64,000 nt of DNA from Mycobacterium rhizamassiliense (GCF_900157375.1 NZ_LT721901.1:4669685-4733684); one strand, 5' to 3'. Positions 48,192 through 58,225 are shown, counted from the stretch's first letter. Numbers and translations are program-made. The notes: generated by a model from the sequence alone, not told the origin.

Positions 48192-48655
48192 TAGCCGGAA
48201 GATCCCCCGTCGTCGTCGCCCTTGGGTCCGGTCAGGAAGACCAACCGGAACTTGCCGATCTGCACCTCGTCACCGTTGGCCAAGACCGCCGAATCCACCG
48301 GCTCGCGGTTGACGTAGGTGCCATTCAGACTACCGACATCAACCACCTGGAATTCGTTGCTTTCCAAACGAAATTCGGCGTGGCGGCGGCTCACCGTGAC
48401 GTCGTCGAGGAAGATGTCGCTGTCCGGATGCCGGCCGGCCGACGTGATCGCCTGGTCGAGCAGGAAGCGCGATCCCGCGTTGGGGCCCCGCTTGACGACC
48501 AGCAAAGCCGATCCCGCCGGAAGCCCCTCGACCCCGGATACCGCGTTCTCGGCGCCGGTTTGCGCGGGCGCGTCGAGTTCGTTGAGGAAGTCGGCGCGAA
48601 AGACCGAGGTGGTTTCCACCGTGACTTCGTCAGAGTCGTTGTCCATGTCCGTCAC
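48191..48655 (-). CDS. garA: FHA-domain metabolic switch protein GarA
   Basis: A 154-residue protein. An N-terminal phospho-acceptor motif VETTSVFRADF carries Thr15 and Thr16, the equivalents of the PknG/PknB sites. An FHA domain follows with SAGRHPDSDIFLDD, TVSRRHAEFRLE and VDVGSLNGTYVNREPVD. In mycobacteria unphosphorylated GarA binds and inhibits alpha-ketoglutarate decarboxylase and glutamate dehydrogenase and activates glutamate synthase. The N-terminal lead before the TT pair appears shorter than in M. tuberculosis. Confidence 0.97.
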   Translation of the reverse strand: MTDMDNDSDEVTVETTSVFRADFLNELDAPAQTGAENAVSGVEGLPAGSALLVVKRGPNAGSRFLLDQAITSAGRHPDSDIFLDDVTVSRRHAEFRLESNEFQVVDVGSLNGTYVNREPVDSAVLANGDEVQIGKFRLVFLTGPKGDDDGGSSG

Positions 48656-48938
48656 GCGCTGCTCCTCACTGGCCGCTGTGGCGTTGTCTGACCGGGCCGC
48701 TCGGCCGGCTTCCCGCTAAAGGTCTCGCTCGGTGTGTAAGCCCCGGATTGCCGATTACGTGCCTTCTCCTGCTGTTGTGTCGACCGTACCGCGCAGTGGT
48801 ATGGAATGCGCCTACCACCTCCAGGATTGCCAGCCGGTTTCCCGGCTTGCCCTGCCCCCCGGCTGGTCCGCCCGTCGCGGCCCGTGTGGCGACCCGCGTT
48901 GTCTTCGTGCGAAGGGCTGGCAGGGACATTAGCAATTG

Positions 48939-49337
48939 TCATTCGGTCAGTGTGCCGCGGTAGGCCTCGGCGTCCAGCAGCGCTGTAATGGCCGACTCCA
49001 ATTCGGAGACATCAGAGACCTGGACGTCGACCAGCCAGCCGGCGCCGTAGGGATCGGAGTTGACCAGCTGCGGATCGCCCTCCAGATCGCCGTTGACCGC
49101 CGACACCGTGCCCGAGATCGGGGCGAACAGGTCGGACACCGACTTCGTCGATTCGACCTCGCCGAAGGAATCGCCGGCGCTGATGGTGGCGCCGACGTCG
49201 GGCAGCTGCACGAAAACGACGTCGCCCAGTGCCGACTGCGCGAAGTCGGTGATTCCGATCCGCACGGTGTCATCACCGCTGCGGCGAACCCACTCGTGTT
49301 CGGCGGTGTAGTGCAGGTCGGGCGGGATATCGCTCAC
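48939..49337 (-). CDS. gcvH: glycine cleavage system H protein
   Basis: A 132-residue lipoyl carrier protein. HYTAEHEWVRRSGD at the N-terminus and the lipoylation segment GEVESTKSVSDLFAP with the acceptor Lys are intact. It shuttles the aminomethyl group from the P-protein encoded by gcvB in the same cluster. GTG start; 283 bases without a gene separate it from garA. Confidence 0.97.
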   Translation of the reverse strand: MSDIPPDLHYTAEHEWVRRSGDDTVRIGITDFAQSALGDVVFVQLPDVGATISAGDSFGEVESTKSVSDLFAPISGTVSAVNGDLEGDPQLVNSDPYGAGWLVDVQVSDVSELESAITALLDAEAYRGTLTE

Positions 49338-49374
49338 GGCAATCCTGTTCTGATCGGCTGCTGGTCGGGCAAGT

Positions 49375-50250
49375 TCACTTGACGGGCTGAGCGTATTGGT
49401 GTGGTTTTGGTTGCCGCAAGGTGGTCACGTCAACCCGGTTGGCCTGCTGCACGGACATCCGCCCGCCAACCCGCTTGATGCTGTCCTCGGCGCCACCGGG
49501 AATGTTCATCGCCGCGGCCAGCGTGGGCGGATCACCAATCGCCAGAACCGAATACGGCGGCGCCAGGGTCTTGCTGTCAATGGTCAACGAGCCAGGGCTA
49601 CCCACTACCCACGTATCGACACCTACCCGCACCGACTGGTGTGCGTCGTTGACCTCGAGCGCCTCGGCGCCGGCCGCGCGCAGCTCGTTGATCACGTCGA
49701 GCATCACCTCGGGTGACACGCCGGGGCCGGGATCGTCGATGGTGACGGTGACACCGGGTCCGGTGGCACCCACGGCGCCCACCAGGATGGACAGCGCGGC
49801 CAGCCTGGCCTGCGCGCTCTTGATGGCGGCCTGATCGGAATTGCCGGACGCCTGCAATGAATTCAGCGTGTTCTGAAGCTCGCTCACTTCGGTGTTCAGC
49901 GTGGCTTCGCGCTGCCGCAACGAATCCAGCAGCACCAGCAGATCGGCGGGCCGGGCCGTGTCCAGCGAGTCGCCCGTCTTGGTCTGGCGGACCTGCGTGA
50001 CGATCGCGATTCCCAACACCAGGCACAGCAGCGTCGCCAGCGCCCCGAACATCAGCCGGGAGCGAGCGCTGCGCACCACCCCGGACAGGCCCGTGCGGTG
50101 TGCCGACCCGATACCGGGGCGGTTCGAGGGCAGTTCGTGGCGGCCGCGCGGCGCGGCCTCGCCCGCCGCCGGATCGGCCTTGGGCCGACCGTCCTGCGTT
50201 GGCGCATCACGACTTTCGTCGGCGGCGCCGGTTGGCGGGTCCTGGGTCAT
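49375..50250 (-). CDS. DUF881 membrane protein (Rv1825-like)
   Basis: A 291-residue protein with a disordered, charged N-terminus, one membrane helix (LMFGALATLLCLVLGIAIV), a coiled coil (REATLNTEVSELQNTLNSLQ) and the DUF881 extracytoplasmic domain (GPGVTVTIDDPGPGVSPEV, NELRAAGAEALEVN). DUF881 proteins are found near cell-division genes in Gram-positives; the function is unresolved. The gene starts four bases after the sbp-like gene. Confidence 0.9.
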   Translation of the reverse strand: MTQDPPTGAADESRDAPTQDGRPKADPAAGEAAPRGRHELPSNRPGIGSAHRTGLSGVVRSARSRLMFGALATLLCLVLGIAIVTQVRQTKTGDSLDTARPADLLVLLDSLRQREATLNTEVSELQNTLNSLQASGNSDQAAIKSAQARLAALSILVGAVGATGPGVTVTIDDPGPGVSPEVMLDVINELRAAGAEALEVNDAHQSVRVGVDTWVVGSPGSLTIDSKTLAPPYSVLAIGDPPTLAAAMNIPGGAEDSIKRVGGRMSVQQANRVDVTTLRQPKPHQYAQPVK

Positions 50251-50254
50251 CGTG

Positions 50255-50587
50255 TCACGCCCCGAAGAGTCGCCGCCGTAGCGCGGCGGCGTTGCCGAAG
50301 ATGCGGATGCCCAGCACCACGATGATGGCCGTGGACAACTGGGTGCCGACACCCAGCTGGTCGCCGACGTAGACGATCAGGGCCGCCACGAAAACGTTGA
50401 ACACGAACGAAATCACGAAGACCTTCGGATCGAAGATCCGTTCCAGGTAGGCCCGCAGCCCGCCGAACACGGCGTCCAGGGCGGCCACCACCGCGATGGG
50501 CAGGTAGGGCTGGATCACTTCGGGCACCGCGGGATGGAAAATCAAGCCCAGCACGATGCCGATCGCCAGCGCCGCGATGCCGATCAT
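50255..50587 (-). CDS. small basic protein, DUF1290 (Rv1824-like)
   Basis: A 110-residue membrane protein with three hydrophobic segments (MIGIAALAIGIVLGLIFHP, VVAALDAVFGGLRAYLE, FNVFVAALIVYVGDQLG). Members are called Sbp after the Bacillus gene near ftsAZ. It lies between two DUF881 genes, a conserved actinobacterial trio. Confidence 0.9.
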   Translation of the reverse strand: MIGIAALAIGIVLGLIFHPAVPEVIQPYLPIAVVAALDAVFGGLRAYLERIFDPKVFVISFVFNVFVAALIVYVGDQLGVGTQLSTAIIVVLGIRIFGNAAALRRRLFGA

Positions 50588-50624
50588 GCGCGCGTTCCCG
50601 TCGGTAGCGCCGACTCTATTTCCA

Positions 50625-51548
50625 CTACGGCCCAATCTGTTTGGCGAATTTGACATCCCGGACGGAACCGGCGGGCAGCGACAGGCCGTCGGAGACGTTC
50701 ACGGCGACGCCGACGCCGTAGGACATCTCCAGCAGCCGAAGGCGCTGCAGTCCGGGGCTGTTGTCGAAGACGTCGCGCATCGCATGCGGCGGCCCGACCG
50801 CGAGGATCGTGTACGGGCTGCTGGTGGGGTTGTTGTCGACCAGAATCGCTCCCCCGGCCTGGCGGATCGTGACGTTCGGCCCGATGCGCGCGCCCCCGAC
50901 CGAGATCGCCTCCGCGCCGCTGGCCCACAGCGAGTTGACGACGAGCTGCAAATCGCGGTCCAGGATGATCTGCCTGCTGCCGTTGACGCGCTGCTTGGAC
51001 ACGTCGGAGAGATTCGGGCTGGCGCCGGGATCGGTGATCGTGACGGTCAGCCCCGGGCCGATGATCGGCCTGCTGGCCGCCGCCAGGCTCAGCTCGTCGA
51101 GCCTGCCGAGCAGCCGCTGGCCCTCGGCGTCTTCGGCCAGCGCGTGCCGCTGCACGTCGTCGACACGCGTCGACAGCGCGCTGCGCTCCTGGGCCAGCGT
51201 GGTCGCGGAGCCCTCCTCGGCCCGGACGCTTCGGACCAGCAGCTGCTGGGCGCTGCGCACGCCGGGCTCGACGGAGCGGGCCTGCGCGACGGCCGCCGCG
51301 AAGACGGTGGCGACGAGCATCGCCGCCAGGGCCTGCCACAGCCAGCCGACTGCGCGCGCCCGTCCGGTCCGCGGTTCGCCGGCGCGGTCCCGCTTCTCGG
51401 CCGCGGCCGCGTAGCCGGGATCCAGGTGCTCCGAGAGCAGGGCGCGCAGCAGCGACGGCACCGGGATGAGCGTGGGCCGCTGCGCGGCATGGGCGCTGCG
51501 GCCGGCGTTGGGGTCGTAGCCGCCCAGCAGGCGGTCGGGTTCGGTCAT
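50625..51548 (-). CDS. DUF881 membrane protein (Rv1823-like)
   Basis: A 307-residue paralogue of the other DUF881 protein: membrane helix (LWQALAAMLVATVFAAAVA) around residue 70, a coiled-coil linker, and a DUF881 domain (GPGLTVTITDPGASPNLSD, VVNSLWASGAEAISVGG). It starts in the ATGA overlap with pgsA2. Confidence 0.9.
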   Translation of the reverse strand: MTEPDRLLGGYDPNAGRSAHAAQRPTLIPVPSLLRALLSEHLDPGYAAAAEKRDRAGEPRTGRARAVGWLWQALAAMLVATVFAAAVAQARSVEPGVRSAQQLLVRSVRAEEGSATTLAQERSALSTRVDDVQRHALAEDAEGQRLLGRLDELSLAAASRPIIGPGLTVTITDPGASPNLSDVSKQRVNGSRQIILDRDLQLVVNSLWASGAEAISVGGARIGPNVTIRQAGGAILVDNNPTSSPYTILAVGPPHAMRDVFDNSPGLQRLRLLEMSYGVGVAVNVSDGLSLPAGSVRDVKFAKQIGP

Positions 51549-52150
51549 GCGCGCCCGCCCGCGACTTTGGGCATGCGGCGCAGCACCAGCGTCATCTGCA
51601 CCGCGTACAGCGCGAACGCCCACAGGTAGGCGTACAGGCCCCAGATCAGAAAGCCCCAGCCGCAGGCGCCGATCACCCGGCTCCACAGCGCGTCCCAGGT
51701 CCCGAGCAGGACCAGCGGGAAGCCGGACATCAACGCGAACGTCGCGGCCTTGCCGATGTAGGTGACCGGCAGCGCCGAGAGCCCGCGGCTGCGCAGCAGC
51801 GGCAGGCACGCCGCCAGCAGCCCGTCGCGGACCAGCAGCGTGGCGACGAACCACCACGGCACGATTCCGTCGAAGGCCAGCACGACGGGAACGGTGATCA
51901 TGTAAAGCCGGTCGACGGCGGGGTCCAGCAGCACTCCCAGCCGCGACGACTGGTTCAGCGTCCGGGCGATCTTGCCGTCCGCCCAGTCGGAGGCGCCGCT
52001 GAACATCAGAATCGCCACGGCCCAGCCGTTCGCGTGCGCGACCATCAGCGCGTAGATGAAGACCGGGATGAGCGCCAGGCGGACGACGCTCAACAGGTTG
52101 GGCACCGTCAGCACCCGGTCGGGCGGATCCGACTCCATGAGCCGTGACAT
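51545..52150 (-). CDS. pgsA2: CDP-alcohol phosphatidyltransferase
   Basis: A 201-residue membrane enzyme with the CDP-OH-P motif DWADGKIARTLNQSSRLG and LDPAVDRL, which provides the two metal-binding aspartate pairs. It would join CDP-diacylglycerol to an alcohol, glycerol-3-phosphate or a related one. ATG 52150 starts the protein, with another ATG four codons downstream. It lies just after secA2 on the same strand. Confidence 0.9.
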   Translation of the reverse strand: MSRLMESDPPDRVLTVPNLLSVVRLALIPVFIYALMVAHANGWAVAILMFSGASDWADGKIARTLNQSSRLGVLLDPAVDRLYMITVPVVLAFDGIVPWWFVATLLVRDGLLAACLPLLRSRGLSALPVTYIGKAATFALMSGFPLVLLGTWDALWSRVIGACGWGFLIWGLYAYLWAFALYAVQMTLVLRRMPKVAGGRA

Positions 52151-52200
52151 TAGCCCGCCCGCGTCTGGGTCCGCAGCATGGGACGAGCCGATCGCCCGGT

Positions 52201-54525
52201 CTAGCGGAACACCCCGGGCAGGCTCAGCGTGGACAGCGTGTCGTCGGACAGCGGGTTGTCGTTGACCATGTAGGTCCACGTCGACGTCGGGCGCGCCAGC
52301 TTGGACAGGTCCAGGCCGGGCTCGGATTCCAGGACGTTGGCGGTCTCGAACGTCTGCTGGGCCGCCTCGATGGCGTCGGCGGCCAGCGACGCGAACGCGT
52401 CGACAGCCATCCGGTGGAACTCGTCCAGCGGGTTCTGCCGACCCAGCGCCCGCAGGTGAATGCTTTCGCGGATGTCGGCCAGGTAGGCCAGGTGATCGGC
52501 CCAGCCGCGGTCCAGGTGATAGAGCATGATCTGCCGGCAGATGGTCTCGAGGCGTTCCTCGGAGACGTCCTCGGCCAGTTCCTCGTAGCGCTCCGACGCC
52601 AGCTCGGCCAGCTCCTCGCGAGCGGTTGCGGTGCGCAGCAACGTGTTTCGACGATCCACGATGATCGCGCGCTGCTGGGCGATCAGCTGGTTGTAGCGCC
52701 AGGTGTTCGCGTGCACGTCGAGCAGCCGGCCCTCGGCGACGCGCTGCGCGTGGTCGAGCAGGCTGGTGGTCTTCGGGCTGAGGATCCTGCCGTCCTCGTC
52801 GGTCTGCTCGGGCAGCTTGTTGCGATCGAGGTTGGCGGCGACGACGTCGTCCTCCCAGCTCGAGAAGAACACCGACGAGCCCGGATCGCCCTGACGTCCG
52901 GCGCGGCCGCGCAGCTGGTTGTCCAGCCGCTCGGTGTGGTGGCGGCCGGTGCCGACGACGTGCAGCCCGCCCAGCTCGGCGACGCGGTCGTGGTCGGCCT
53001 CGTCGGATCCGCCCAGGCGGATATCGGTGCCGCGCCCGGCCATTTGGGTGGACACCGTGACCACGGCGTGCTTGCCGGCCTCGGCGATCACCTCGGCTTC
53101 CTCGGCGTCGTTCTTGGCGTTGAGAACCACCGCGGCCACGCCGCGGCGCACCAGGCGCTCGTGGATGTCTTCGGACTCGGCCACGTCGCGGGTGCCCACC
53201 AGTACGGGCTGTCCGGTCTGGTGCACGTCGGCGATGTGGTCGATGATCGCGTCGTTCTTGGCCGCGGCGGTGACGTACACCCGATCGGACTCGTCCTCGC
53301 GAATGTTCGGCTCGTTAGACGGAATTGGGGAGACACCCAGCTGGTAGAACTGGCGCAGCTGCTCACCGGCGGCCAGCGCGGTACCGGTCATGCCGCACAC
53401 CGTCGCGTAGCGGTTGATCAGCGCCTGCACGGTAATGGTGTCGAGCACCTCGCCGGTCTCGGTGGTCTCGATGCCCTCCTTCGCCTCGACGGCGGCCTGC
53501 AGCCCGTCCGGCCAGCGCTGCAGCTGCGCGATGCGGCCGCGGGAGGAGTTGATCAGGTGCACAGCGTCGTCGCGGACGATGTAGTGCACGTCGCGGTGCA
53601 GCAGGACGTGGGCGTGCAGCGCGACGTTCACCTCGGTGAGCGTCGTGACGACGTGTTCCTCGGAGTACAGGTCGATACCGCCGAGCGCCTTCTCGACCTT
53701 GCGTGCGCCGGCATCGGTCAGGTGCACGTTGCGGCTGTCGGAGTCGGTGTCGTAGTCGGTCTCGGCCGCCAGCTCGCCGACCAGCTTGATGATCTCCAGC
53801 CGCGGCGTCTCCCGGTGCGTGGTGCCGGCCAGCACCAGGGGCACCAGCGCCTCGTCGACCAGCACGGAGTCGGCCTCATCGATAAGGGCCACATCGGGAT
53901 TCGGCGACACCAGGTCGTCGACGTCGGTGACGAGCTGATCGCGCAGCACGTCGAAGCCGATCTCGTTGACCGAGGCGTAGGTGACGTCGCAGCCGTAGGC
54001 GGCCTTGCGCTCCGCGCTGGTCGACTCAGCGGTGATCCAGCCGACCGTCAACCCCATCGCTTCCAGCAGCGGGCTCATCCACTCGGCGTCGCGGCGGGCC
54101 AGGTAGTCGTTGATGGTCACCACGTGGACGTGGCGGCCCGCGATCGCATAGCCGGCTGCCGCGATCGCCCCGGCAAGGGTCTTGCCCTCACCGGTGGCCA
54201 TTTCGATGACGTCGCCGGCCAGCATGCGCAGCGCGCCCAACAGCTGAACGTCGAAGGGCCGCAAGCCCGTTGCCCGCTCGGCGGCTTCGCGGGCGATCGC
54301 GAGGAACTGCGAGATGTCGTCCGACTCCGCGAGGTCGTCGAGGTTGAGCAGCCCGGTCGCTTTGCGAAGCTGCTCGTCCTTCAGTCCGGCCGCTTCCTCG
54401 TCGTATCCGGACGAGTCGGTGACCTGGGACAGGGAGCGGGATCGGTTCTTTTCCGTACTGGCCCCGAGCAGTCGCCAAAATCGGCTGCTCAGGCGGCCCG
54501 GTTGAGCGCGGCTGGTCTTCGGCAC
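52201..54525 (-). CDS. secA2: accessory preprotein translocase ATPase SecA2
   Basis: A 774-residue motor ATPase exporting a subset of proteins, often without classical signals. Walker A MATGEGKTLAGAIAA is near residue 115, the helicase-like DEAD-type box VALIDEADSVLVDEA is near residue 210, and the second domain holds AGRGTDIRLGG. It lacks the long C-terminal zinc-binding region of SecA1. GTG start. It is 50 bases before the pgsA2 start. Confidence 0.97.
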   Translation of the reverse strand: MPKTSRAQPGRLSSRFWRLLGASTEKNRSRSLSQVTDSSGYDEEAAGLKDEQLRKATGLLNLDDLAESDDISQFLAIAREAAERATGLRPFDVQLLGALRMLAGDVIEMATGEGKTLAGAIAAAGYAIAGRHVHVVTINDYLARRDAEWMSPLLEAMGLTVGWITAESTSAERKAAYGCDVTYASVNEIGFDVLRDQLVTDVDDLVSPNPDVALIDEADSVLVDEALVPLVLAGTTHRETPRLEIIKLVGELAAETDYDTDSDSRNVHLTDAGARKVEKALGGIDLYSEEHVVTTLTEVNVALHAHVLLHRDVHYIVRDDAVHLINSSRGRIAQLQRWPDGLQAAVEAKEGIETTETGEVLDTITVQALINRYATVCGMTGTALAAGEQLRQFYQLGVSPIPSNEPNIREDESDRVYVTAAAKNDAIIDHIADVHQTGQPVLVGTRDVAESEDIHERLVRRGVAAVVLNAKNDAEEAEVIAEAGKHAVVTVSTQMAGRGTDIRLGGSDEADHDRVAELGGLHVVGTGRHHTERLDNQLRGRAGRQGDPGSSVFFSSWEDDVVAANLDRNKLPEQTDEDGRILSPKTTSLLDHAQRVAEGRLLDVHANTWRYNQLIAQQRAIIVDRRNTLLRTATAREELAELASERYEELAEDVSEERLETICRQIMLYHLDRGWADHLAYLADIRESIHLRALGRQNPLDEFHRMAVDAFASLAADAIEAAQQTFETANVLESEPGLDLSKLARPTSTWTYMVNDNPLSDDTLSTLSLPGVFR

Positions 54526-54567
54526 AGGTCAACGGTACGCGGTGAGCAGCGATGACCCGTCAACCCG

Positions 54568-56211
54568 TCAGCCGAGGTTCGATCGGCGTGGGTAGGCGAT
54601 GCTCGGATCGGTCAGCACGTTGACTACCGACGGCAGGCCGCTGGCGAAGGCGCGCTCCAGCGCGGGCCGCAGCTCGCCGGGCGTCGACACCAGCTCGCCG
54701 TGACCGCCCAGGGCGCGCACCACCTCGTCGTAGCGGGTCTCCGGCCGCAGCTCAGTCACCACCGAATAGCCGTAGATCGCTTCCATCGGATGCTTTTCCA
54801 GGCCCCAGATTCCGTTGTTGCCGATCACCGAGACGACCGGGACGTTGTGCCGGACCAGGGTGTCCCATTCCATGCCGCTGAAGCCGAAGGCCCCGTCGCC
54901 CTGCAGGAGCACGACCTGACGCTCCGGCCGGGCCAGCTTGGCGGCCAGGGCGTAGCCGGGGCCCGACCCGAGGCAGCCGAACGGTCCGCTGTCCAGCCAG
55001 CAGCCCGGCTGGTAGCTGTCGAGCACCCGGCCCGCGTAGGACCCGAAGTCGCCCGCATCGATCACCACGATGGCGTCGCGGTCCAGCAGCGGCGCCAGCT
55101 CGGCGTACACCCGCATGGGATGCAGCGGGGCTCGCTCGTCGCCGCGCTCCGCGTTCTCCAGCTCGCGGGCCGCCATCTCGGCGTCGCGCAAGCTGTCGAT
55201 CCAACCGCGATGATCGCCGCCGGGCGAGCCGGCCAGCGCCGAGAGCGTGGCGGTCAGGTCGCCGTAGAGGCCGGCCGCGATGGGACGCGGGTGGCCGCGC
55301 TCGGGCTCGATGCGGTCGGCGACGACGAGTTGGGTCTGCTCGCCGAAGACCTTGCCGAAGCCCAGCCGGAAATCCATCGGCACACCGACGATCAGCGCCA
55401 CGTCCGCTTCGGCCAGCGCCTTGGACCGCGCCCGGGAGAACGCCAACGGGTGGTCGGCGGGCACCACGCCGCGGGCCATCCCGTTCATCAGCACCGGGAT
55501 CTGCCGCTGCTCGGCAAGGCGCAGCAGCGCGGCCTCGCCGTGGCCCCACCACACGTTGGTGCCGGCCATGATCACCGGCCGCTGCGCCCCGGCCAGCAGG
55601 CCGGCCGCTTTGTCCAGCAGGTTGGGGTCGGCGGCCCCGTCCGACGGCAGGTCGGTCAGGGCGCCGGGAGGGCCGTCGTCGTCGGACGTCGAAAACGCGT
55701 GGTCCATCGGGATGTCGACGAACCCCACGCCCGACGGCGCGCCGACGGCGGCGCGCAGCGCCGCATCCACCAGCCGTCCGGCGTCCTGCGCGGACTGGGC
55801 GGTGGCCGCGAAGCGGGCCAGCGGCGCGACGAACGGGACGTGGTCGATCTCCTGCAGCGACCCCATGCCCCAGCGCCCCGCCGGTGCGCGGCCCCCGAGC
55901 ACCACCAGCGGCGACTGGTTTTGCTGGGCGGCCGCCATTGCGCTCATCCCGTTCGTGACGCCGGGGCCCGCCGTCAGCGCCGCAACGCCGGGCACTCTGG
56001 TGACCTTCGACCACCCCTCGGCGGCGAAGGCCGCCGTCTGCTCGTGCCGGGTGTCGATCAGGCGAATGCCCTCGTCACGGCAGCCGTCGTACACCGAAAA
56101 CAGGTGGCCGCCCGAGAGCGTGAACAGGGTGTCGACACCGCTGGCCCGCAGGCGACGAGCGACGAGCCGGCCGGCATGAACGGTCTGTTGAGACGGAGCT
56201 TCGATGCTCAT
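54568..56211 (-). CDS. ilvG: thiamine-diphosphate enzyme, acetolactate synthase-like
   Basis: A 547-residue ThDP enzyme of the IlvB/IlvG family. N-terminal PYR domain: DTLFTLSGGHLFSVYDGCRD and HEQTAAFAAEGWSKVTRVPG with the conserved Glu of HEQTA. The ThDP motif is GDGAFGFSGMEWDTLVRHN, ending at GNN. Annotated as acetolactate synthase because of its order in M. tuberculosis (ilvG), but members of this branch may be oxalyl-CoA-decarboxylase or benzaldehyde-lyase-like. Adjacent to and codirectional with secA2. Confidence 0.88.
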   Translation of the reverse strand: MSIEAPSQQTVHAGRLVARRLRASGVDTLFTLSGGHLFSVYDGCRDEGIRLIDTRHEQTAAFAAEGWSKVTRVPGVAALTAGPGVTNGMSAMAAAQQNQSPLVVLGGRAPAGRWGMGSLQEIDHVPFVAPLARFAATAQSAQDAGRLVDAALRAAVGAPSGVGFVDIPMDHAFSTSDDDGPPGALTDLPSDGAADPNLLDKAAGLLAGAQRPVIMAGTNVWWGHGEAALLRLAEQRQIPVLMNGMARGVVPADHPLAFSRARSKALAEADVALIVGVPMDFRLGFGKVFGEQTQLVVADRIEPERGHPRPIAAGLYGDLTATLSALAGSPGGDHRGWIDSLRDAEMAARELENAERGDERAPLHPMRVYAELAPLLDRDAIVVIDAGDFGSYAGRVLDSYQPGCWLDSGPFGCLGSGPGYALAAKLARPERQVVLLQGDGAFGFSGMEWDTLVRHNVPVVSVIGNNGIWGLEKHPMEAIYGYSVVTELRPETRYDEVVRALGGHGELVSTPGELRPALERAFASGLPSVVNVLTDPSIAYPRRSNLG

Positions 56212-56305
56212 CTCCGCAGCCTATCGACCGTCCTCGGGTACGTTCGCGGGGAACTATCCATCGTGGGGCTCCGGCGGATGCCTCGCTAATAAGGAGACGT
56301 TGACC

Positions 56306-58225
56306 TTGGGTCCGAAGCCGTTCACGCCGTCCATTGACTGGTCCTCGGCGCTCGTGGACTCGTTGCGCTGGCTCGCCATCGCGTGGGTCGTCGGCGCCAT
56401 CTGTCTGGTCATCGTGCTTGTCGCGATGCGCTATTTCACGTCCTGGGGGCGGCAGTACTGGCGTATCACGGGCGGGTACTTCGTCGGCCGGTCCAGCATC
56501 AAGGTGTGGGCGATGCTCGGCGTGCTGTTGCTGTCGGTGCTGACGGCGGTGCGCCTGACCGTGTTGCTCAGCTACCAGGGCAACGACCTCTATACAGCGG
56601 TGCAGAAGGCCTTCCAGGGCACGGCGGCGGATAACCCAGAGGTGAGAAACTCTGGGATACACGGCTTTTGGATGTCGATCGCCATCTTCGTCATCCTGGC
56701 CACCATCTACGTTGTGCGTTTCATGGCGGACATCTACCTGACGCAGCGATTCATCATCGCGTGGCGCGTCTGGCTTACCGCCCACCTGACCGACGACTGG
56801 CTCGGCGGCCGGGCGTACTACCGAGACCTGTTCATCGACAACACAATTGACAACCCGGATCAGCGTATCCAGCAGGACGTCGACATCTTCACCGCCAATT
56901 CCGGTGGGACGCCGAACGCTCCATCCAACGGAACCGGCAGCACTCTGCTGTTCGGGGCCGTCAACGCGGTCGCCTCGGTGATCTCGTTCGCCGCCATCCT
57001 GTGGAACCTGTCCGGAAGCCTGACGATCTTCGGCGTCACCTTCCCCCGGGTGATGTTCTGGACCGTCGTGATCTACGTGCTGATCGCGACCGTGGTCGCG
57101 ATCTGGCTGGGACGCCCGCTGATCTGGTTGAGCTTCAACAACGAGAAGCTCAACGCCGCATTCCGTTACGGGTTGGTGCGGCTGCGTGATGCCGCGGAAG
57201 CTGTGGGGTTCTACCGCGGCGAGCGCGTGGAGCGGGCGCAATTGTGGCGCCGCTTCACCCCGATCATCGACAACTACCGCAGGTTCGTCCGACGGAGCAT
57301 CATCTTCAACGGCTGGAATTGGTCGATGTCGCAGGCCATCGTGCCGCTGCCCTGGGTCATCCAGGCGCCGCGGTTGTTCGCCGGCAAGATCGACTTCGGC
57401 GACGTCGGCCAGACGTCGACGGCGTTCGGCAATATCAGCGACTCGCTGTCGTTCTTCCGCAACAACTACGACGCCTTCGCCGCCTTCCGCGCGGCGATCA
57501 TCCGTCTGCACGGACTCGTCGACGCCAACTCGCGGGGTCGCGCGCTGCCCGCGGTGTTGGTCAAACCGAGCCAGGACAAGGCCGTCGAGCTGGCCGGCAT
57601 CGAGGTCCGCACGCCGGACGGTGACCCGCTGATCGACTCGCTCGACGTCGAACTCGACAACGGCGAATCGCTGGTGATCACCGGGCGGTCCGGCGCGGGC
57701 AAGACGACGCTGCTGCGCAGCCTGGCCGAATTGTGGCCCTACGCCTCGGGAACGCTATGCCGCCCGGACGGCGACAACGCGACGATGTTCCTGTCGCAGC
57801 TGCCGTACGTGCCGCTGGGCAACCTGCGTGGCGTGGTGTGCTACCCGAATTCGCCCGACGGCGTCCCCGACGACACCTTGCGCGACACGCTGACCAAGGT
57901 CGCGCTCGCCCCGCTCATCGACCGGCTCGACGAGGAATGCGACTGGGCCAAGGTGCTCTCGCCTGGCGAGCAGCAACGCGTCGCGTTCGCCCGCGTCCTG
58001 CTCACCAAGCCCAAGGCGGTGTTCCTCGACGAAGCCACCTCGGCGCTCGACGAGGGCCTGGAATTTGCGCTCTACCAACTGTTGCGGAGCGAACTGCCCG
58101 ACTGCGTCGTGATCAGCGTCAGCCATCGGCGCGCCGTCGAGCAGCACCACCAGCAACAGCTGGAATTGCTGGGCGACGGACAGTGGCGCCTGGGCCCGGT
58201 CGAGAAGCGGCCCGCTCAGGTCTAG
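56306..58225 (+). CDS. bacA: ABC-type hydrophilic compound importer BacA/Rv1819c-like
   Basis: A 639-residue ABC exporter-fold protein. The SbmA/BacA-like membrane domain covers residues 1-400 (DIYLTQRFIIAWRVWLTAHL, NPDQRIQQDVDIFTA). The nucleotide-binding domain follows, with Walker A TGRSGAGKTTLLRSL, signature LSPGEQQRVAFARVLL and Walker B AVFLDEATSALDE. In M. tuberculosis the homologue imports vitamin B12, bleomycin and antimicrobial peptides. TTG start with GGAG ten bases upstream; a TTG two codons earlier is also possible. The TAG stop shares CTAG with the convergent flavoprotein gene. Confidence 0.95.
   Translation: MGPKPFTPSIDWSSALVDSLRWLAIAWVVGAICLVIVLVAMRYFTSWGRQYWRITGGYFVGRSSIKVWAMLGVLLLSVLTAVRLTVLLSYQGNDLYTAVQKAFQGTAADNPEVRNSGIHGFWMSIAIFVILATIYVVRFMADIYLTQRFIIAWRVWLTAHLTDDWLGGRAYYRDLFIDNTIDNPDQRIQQDVDIFTANSGGTPNAPSNGTGSTLLFGAVNAVASVISFAAILWNLSGSLTIFGVTFPRVMFWTVVIYVLIATVVAIWLGRPLIWLSFNNEKLNAAFRYGLVRLRDAAEAVGFYRGERVERAQLWRRFTPIIDNYRRFVRRSIIFNGWNWSMSQAIVPLPWVIQAPRLFAGKIDFGDVGQTSTAFGNISDSLSFFRNNYDAFAAFRAAIIRLHGLVDANSRGRALPAVLVKPSQDKAVELAGIEVRTPDGDPLIDSLDVELDNGESLVITGRSGAGKTTLLRSLAELWPYASGTLCRPDGDNATMFLSQLPYVPLGNLRGVVCYPNSPDGVPDDTLRDTLTKVALAPLIDRLDEECDWAKVLSPGEQQRVAFARVLLTKPKAVFLDEATSALDEGLEFALYQLLRSELPDCVVISVSHRRAVEQHHQQQLELLGDGQWRLGPVEKRPAQV

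Noticed and set aside
48652..48942. A 96-residue minus-strand open frame between garA and gcvH
   Set aside because: Low-complexity Gly/Arg/Pro sequence, no ribosome-binding site, no family resemblance. Treated as intergenic.
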